Made by a program: the position numbers and the translations under genes. A stretch of 6,986 nt of DNA from assembly GCA_019423635.1 (NCBI GenBank), contig JAHZBA010000060.1:1-6986 (forward strand), given 5' to 3'. A model generated the notes under the pieces. That model had not been told where the DNA came from, did not search any database, and saw only the letters and a list, made by a program, of their open reading frames with translations. Origin of the DNA: Clostridiales bacterium. Its GTDB lineage: Bacteria > Bacillota > Clostridia > Oscillospirales > Oscillospiraceae. Positions 5,694 through 6,986 of this stretch are shown piece after piece (the first letter of the stretch is position 1; each line of letters opens with the position of its first letter).

Positions 5694-5906
5694 TTACCGC
5701 TCCTCAGTCCGCCCGATCAGATAATCCACGGAAACTCCAAAATGATCCGCCAGCTTCCACGCATTTTCCAGGTTTGGCAGGCTTGCGCCTCTTTCATATT
5801 TTTGATAATGCGACTCCGCAATGCCAAGAGCAACAGCAACCTGCACCTGCGTTTCATGCTGCTCTTTCCGAAGTTCACGAAGTCTTTCTTTCATAAAGAT
5901 TTCCAT
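5694..5906 (-). CDS. XRE-family helix-turn-helix transcriptional regulator
   Basis: The 70-aa protein is almost entirely one Cro/C1-type DNA-binding domain. A first helix (MKERLRELRKE) is followed by the helix-turn-helix (about residues 19-45, TQVQVAVALGIAESHYQKYERG) and the usual closing segment LPNLENAWKLADHFGVSVDYLIGR. It has no sensor or catalytic domain, so it probably binds DNA as a dimer. The ATG at 5906 is preceded by AAGGGG with 5 nt spacing; the ATG at 5894 lacks such a site. Its coding sequence is clearly less GC-rich than the neighbours, which suggests acquisition from elsewhere. It is divergent from the 74-aa gene at 5988, with three similar half-sites between them, so it probably represses itself and/or that gene (inference). 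Confidence 0.9.
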   Translation of the reverse strand: MEIFMKERLRELRKEQHETQVQVAVALGIAESHYQKYERGASLPNLENAWKLADHFGVSVDYLIGRTEER

Positions 5907-5915
5907 AATATCCCC

Positions 5916-5944
5916 TTGACACGGCAAAAGATTAGTGTTATACT
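5916..5944 (+). promoter_or_regulatory. Near-consensus sigma-A promoter for the 74-aa gene
   Basis: A perfect -35 TTGACA (5916-5921), a 17-bp spacer and the -10 TATACT (5939-5944) form a strong vegetative promoter on the plus strand. The start would be near 5951, giving a leader of about 37 nt before the ATG at 5988. The -35 lies inside the leader of the divergent XRE gene. Confidence 0.85.
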
Positions 5945-5972
5945 AAAGTTAACACTACTAAACATTAGTGTT
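5932..5972. promoter_or_regulatory. Three-half-site operator, probable XRE binding region
   Basis: TTAGTGTTA (5932-5940), its inverted form TAACACTA (5950-5957) and a third, same-orientation TTAGTGTT (5965-5972) alternate across the promoter. The first pair is a dyad with 9-bp spacing that covers the -10 and the transcription start; the second and third form a dyad with about 8 bp between cores. A minus-strand -10-like TATAAC (complement of 5937-5942) overlaps the first site, so the XRE gene could be controlled here too. Assignment to the XRE protein is inference from adjacency. Confidence 0.65.
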
Positions 5973-5987
5973 TTTGGAGGAAAAGTT

Positions 5988-6212
5988 ATGTCCGATTTCA
6001 TGAAATGGCTCTACGCCAACTACATCAAGCCCCAGCTGGACACCGTCCCCCGGGGGGATTACAAGTTCGACTTCTACCTCCTGGAGGACGAGAACGCCTC
6101 CGACGTTGTCGAGACCTTCCAAAAGACCCAGGAATTCACGGCCACACACGCCTTCCTCCTGGGCCTGCGCACCGGTCAGGGCCTGGTCTCCGCCCTCCAA
6201 AACAATTCCTAA
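5988..6212 (+). CDS. Small 74-aa protein, unknown function, divergent from XRE gene
   Basis: I do not assign this protein to a named family. It starts at the ATG at 5988, with GGAGG 7 nt upstream and the strong promoter at 5916-5944. It has an aromatic, basic start (MSDFMKWLYANYIKPQLD) and a central hydrophobic/acidic stretch (DYKFDFYLLEDENASD, 24-39). A predicted helical C-terminal half includes FQKTQEFTATHAFLLGLRTGQGL. No signal peptide or clear membrane segment is seen. GC content and codon choice resemble the housekeeping genes here rather than the AT-richer XRE gene. It is the only plus-strand gene. It might be a regulatory partner or effector of the XRE protein, or a simple host gene under its control. 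Its stop lies in a 7-bp tandem repeat and is 3 nt from the convergent ybeY stop. Confidence 0.85.
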   Translation: MSDFMKWLYANYIKPQLDTVPRGDYKFDFYLLEDENASDVVETFQKTQEFTATHAFLLGLRTGQGLVSALQNNS

Positions 6213-6238
6213 TTCCTACTTCCTAATTCCTAATTCCC
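6204..6238. repeat. Heptanucleotide tandem repeat (AATTCCT)5 over two stop codons
   Basis: Five adjacent 7-bp units read AATTCCT, AATTCCT, ACTTCCT, AATTCCT, AATTCCC. The plus-strand stop TAA (6210-6212) and the minus-strand ybeY stop TAG (6218-6216) both lie inside it, and the last YbeY residues are encoded by it. Since 7 is not a multiple of 3, gain or loss of a unit upstream of a stop would change the reading frame there. Confidence 0.9.
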
Positions 6239-6704
6239 CCAAAATGGTCTCCTCCCGCGCCCGCATCTGCCGCTTCTGCTCCCCCTCGTCCATGTGGTCG
6301 TAGCCCAGCAGATGCAGCACCGAGTGGGTCACCAGATACCCCAGCTCCCGGCGGTTGGAGTGGCCGTACTCCCTGGCCTGGGCCGCCACGTGCTCCAGGG
6401 AGATCATCACGTCCCCCAGGGGCACCAGCCCCGTGCCGGGGTCCGCGTCCTCCGGGGAGGGCAGCTCGCCGGGGGAGAGCGTAAAGGCGGGGAAGCTCAG
6501 TACGTCCGTGGACCGGTCCACCTGCCGGGCCTCCCGGTTCAGCTCCCGGATCTCCTGGTCATTGGTGACAAGCACGTCCACTTCACAGGGAAAGTCCACG
6601 CCCTGCGCCGCCAGGGCGGTGCGGATCACCTTGCGGATGAAGGCCCGCTGGCTGTCGCTGACGCCGGGGACGTTGGCGGTGACGGGGATGTAGTGACGTC
6701 TCAT
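6216..6704 (-). CDS. ybeY: Endoribonuclease / rRNA maturation factor YbeY
   Basis: The 162-aa cytoplasmic metalloprotein belongs to the UPF0054 family, which acts in 16S rRNA 3'-end maturation and ribosome quality control. The zinc motif HSVLHLLGYDH supplies H127, H131 and H137. The family blocks STDVLSFP (65-72) and GDVMIS (97-102) are intact and the length is normal. Its ATG at 6704 overlaps the stop of the upstream phoH-like gene as ATGA, implying translational coupling. The phoH-ybeY order is common in bacteria. The C-terminal end (GELGIRK) is encoded inside the heptamer repeat, outside the conserved core. It converges with the 74-aa gene with only 3 nt between stops. Confidence 0.95.
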   Translation of the reverse strand: MRRHYIPVTANVPGVSDSQRAFIRKVIRTALAAQGVDFPCEVDVLVTNDQEIRELNREARQVDRSTDVLSFPAFTLSPGELPSPEDADPGTGLVPLGDVMISLEHVAAQAREYGHSNRRELGYLVTHSVLHLLGYDHMDEGEQKRQMRAREETILGELGIRK

Positions 6705-6986
6705 TTCCGCTTCCCCCTCCGGTCCCTGCCGTTTTCATAGTTCTCGTAGGCCTCCACGATCCGCTGGACCATCACGTGGCGCACCACGTCGGCGTTGGTC
6801 AGCTGGCAGATGCCGATGCCCTCCACGTTTTTCAGCACCCGCATGGCCTCCTTGAGGCCGGAGGACTTGTCCGCCGGCAGGTCGATCTGGGTCACGTCGC
6901 CGGTGATGACGATCTTGGAGCCGAAGCCCAGGCGGGTGAGGAACATCTTCATCTGCTCCCGGCTGGTGTTCTGGGCCTCGTCCAGG
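6701..6986 (-). CDS. phoH: PhoH-family ATPase, 3' part (5' end beyond window)
   Basis: Only the C-terminal 94 or so residues are present; the open frame continues past the right edge. It begins with the Walker B region LDEAQNT, followed by MKMFLTRLGFGSKIVITGD and QIDLP, typical of PhoH/YbeZ-like P-loop ATPases. The Walker A motif lies outside the window. These proteins are predicted RNA-linked NTPases and are often encoded beside ybeY, as here, where the stop overlaps the ybeY start by 4 nt. The ATG at 6952 is internal and not a true start, because family residues continue upstream of it. Confidence 0.93.
   Translation of the reverse strand, partial: LDEAQNTSREQMKMFLTRLGFGSKIVITGDVTQIDLPADKSSGLKEAMRVLKNVEGIGICQLTNADVVRHVMVQRIVEAYENYENGRDRRGKRK

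Noticed and set aside
5742..5987. Long 5' extension of the 74-aa plus-strand gene
   Set aside because: It runs antisense through the XRE gene and across the promoter; the ATG at 5988 has a strong ribosome binding site downstream of a near-consensus promoter.
1..6986. tRNA, rRNA or CRISPR array
   Set aside because: No cloverleaf, ribosomal RNA stretch or regularly spaced direct repeat with unique spacers was seen on either strand.

Overview
The window looks like a piece of a high-GC Gram-positive chromosome from the Clostridia, most likely Oscillospiraceae (the Flavonifractor/Lawsonibacter/Intestinimonas kind of genome). This placement is inference from GC-rich coding, strong Shine-Dalgarno sites, one TTG start, a RecD2-type helicase, a phoH-ybeY pair, and abundant hairpin-rich intergenic repeats. 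No species can be named from the sequence alone.

Layout, left to right. Positions 1-468 hold no gene but carry a composite, hairpin-rich repeat (copy L). Positions 494-2298 are a minus-strand operon: a cysteine-rich multi-zinc-ribbon protein of unknown function (1684-2298), then a cation diffusion facilitator with two C-terminal cytoplasmic domains (494-1657). A G/C-run hairpin with a T-rich tail ends this operon, and an extended -10 promoter precedes it. An imperfect inverted repeat (2423-2495) separates it from a second minus-strand operon. That operon holds a 106-aa single-membrane-segment protein (4738-5058) followed by a RecD2-like ATP-dependent DNA helicase (2508-4712). Positions 5116-5603 hold an inverted second copy of the composite repeat (copy R). 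Next come a small XRE regulator (5694-5906, minus), an operator/promoter region, and a divergent 74-aa protein (5988-6212, plus). The window ends with ybeY (6216-6704, minus), translationally coupled to the 3' end of a PhoH-family ATPase gene (6701-6986, minus) that runs off the right edge.

Functionally, the housekeeping parts are ordinary: metal efflux, DNA helicase, rRNA maturation. The most unusual signal is the pair of roughly 470-490 bp inverted repeats around the first two operons. They have diverged, but their internal hairpins are kept by paired changes: two base-pair substitutions in one stem and two base-pair insertions in another, all Watson-Crick compensated. This suggests selection on a folded structure, i.e. 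an undescribed structured RNA or a MITE/REP-like element family. Secondary points of interest are the XRE gene with a three-half-site operator over a near-consensus promoter driving an unknown 74-aa protein, and a 7-bp tandem repeat that contains the stop codons of two convergent genes.
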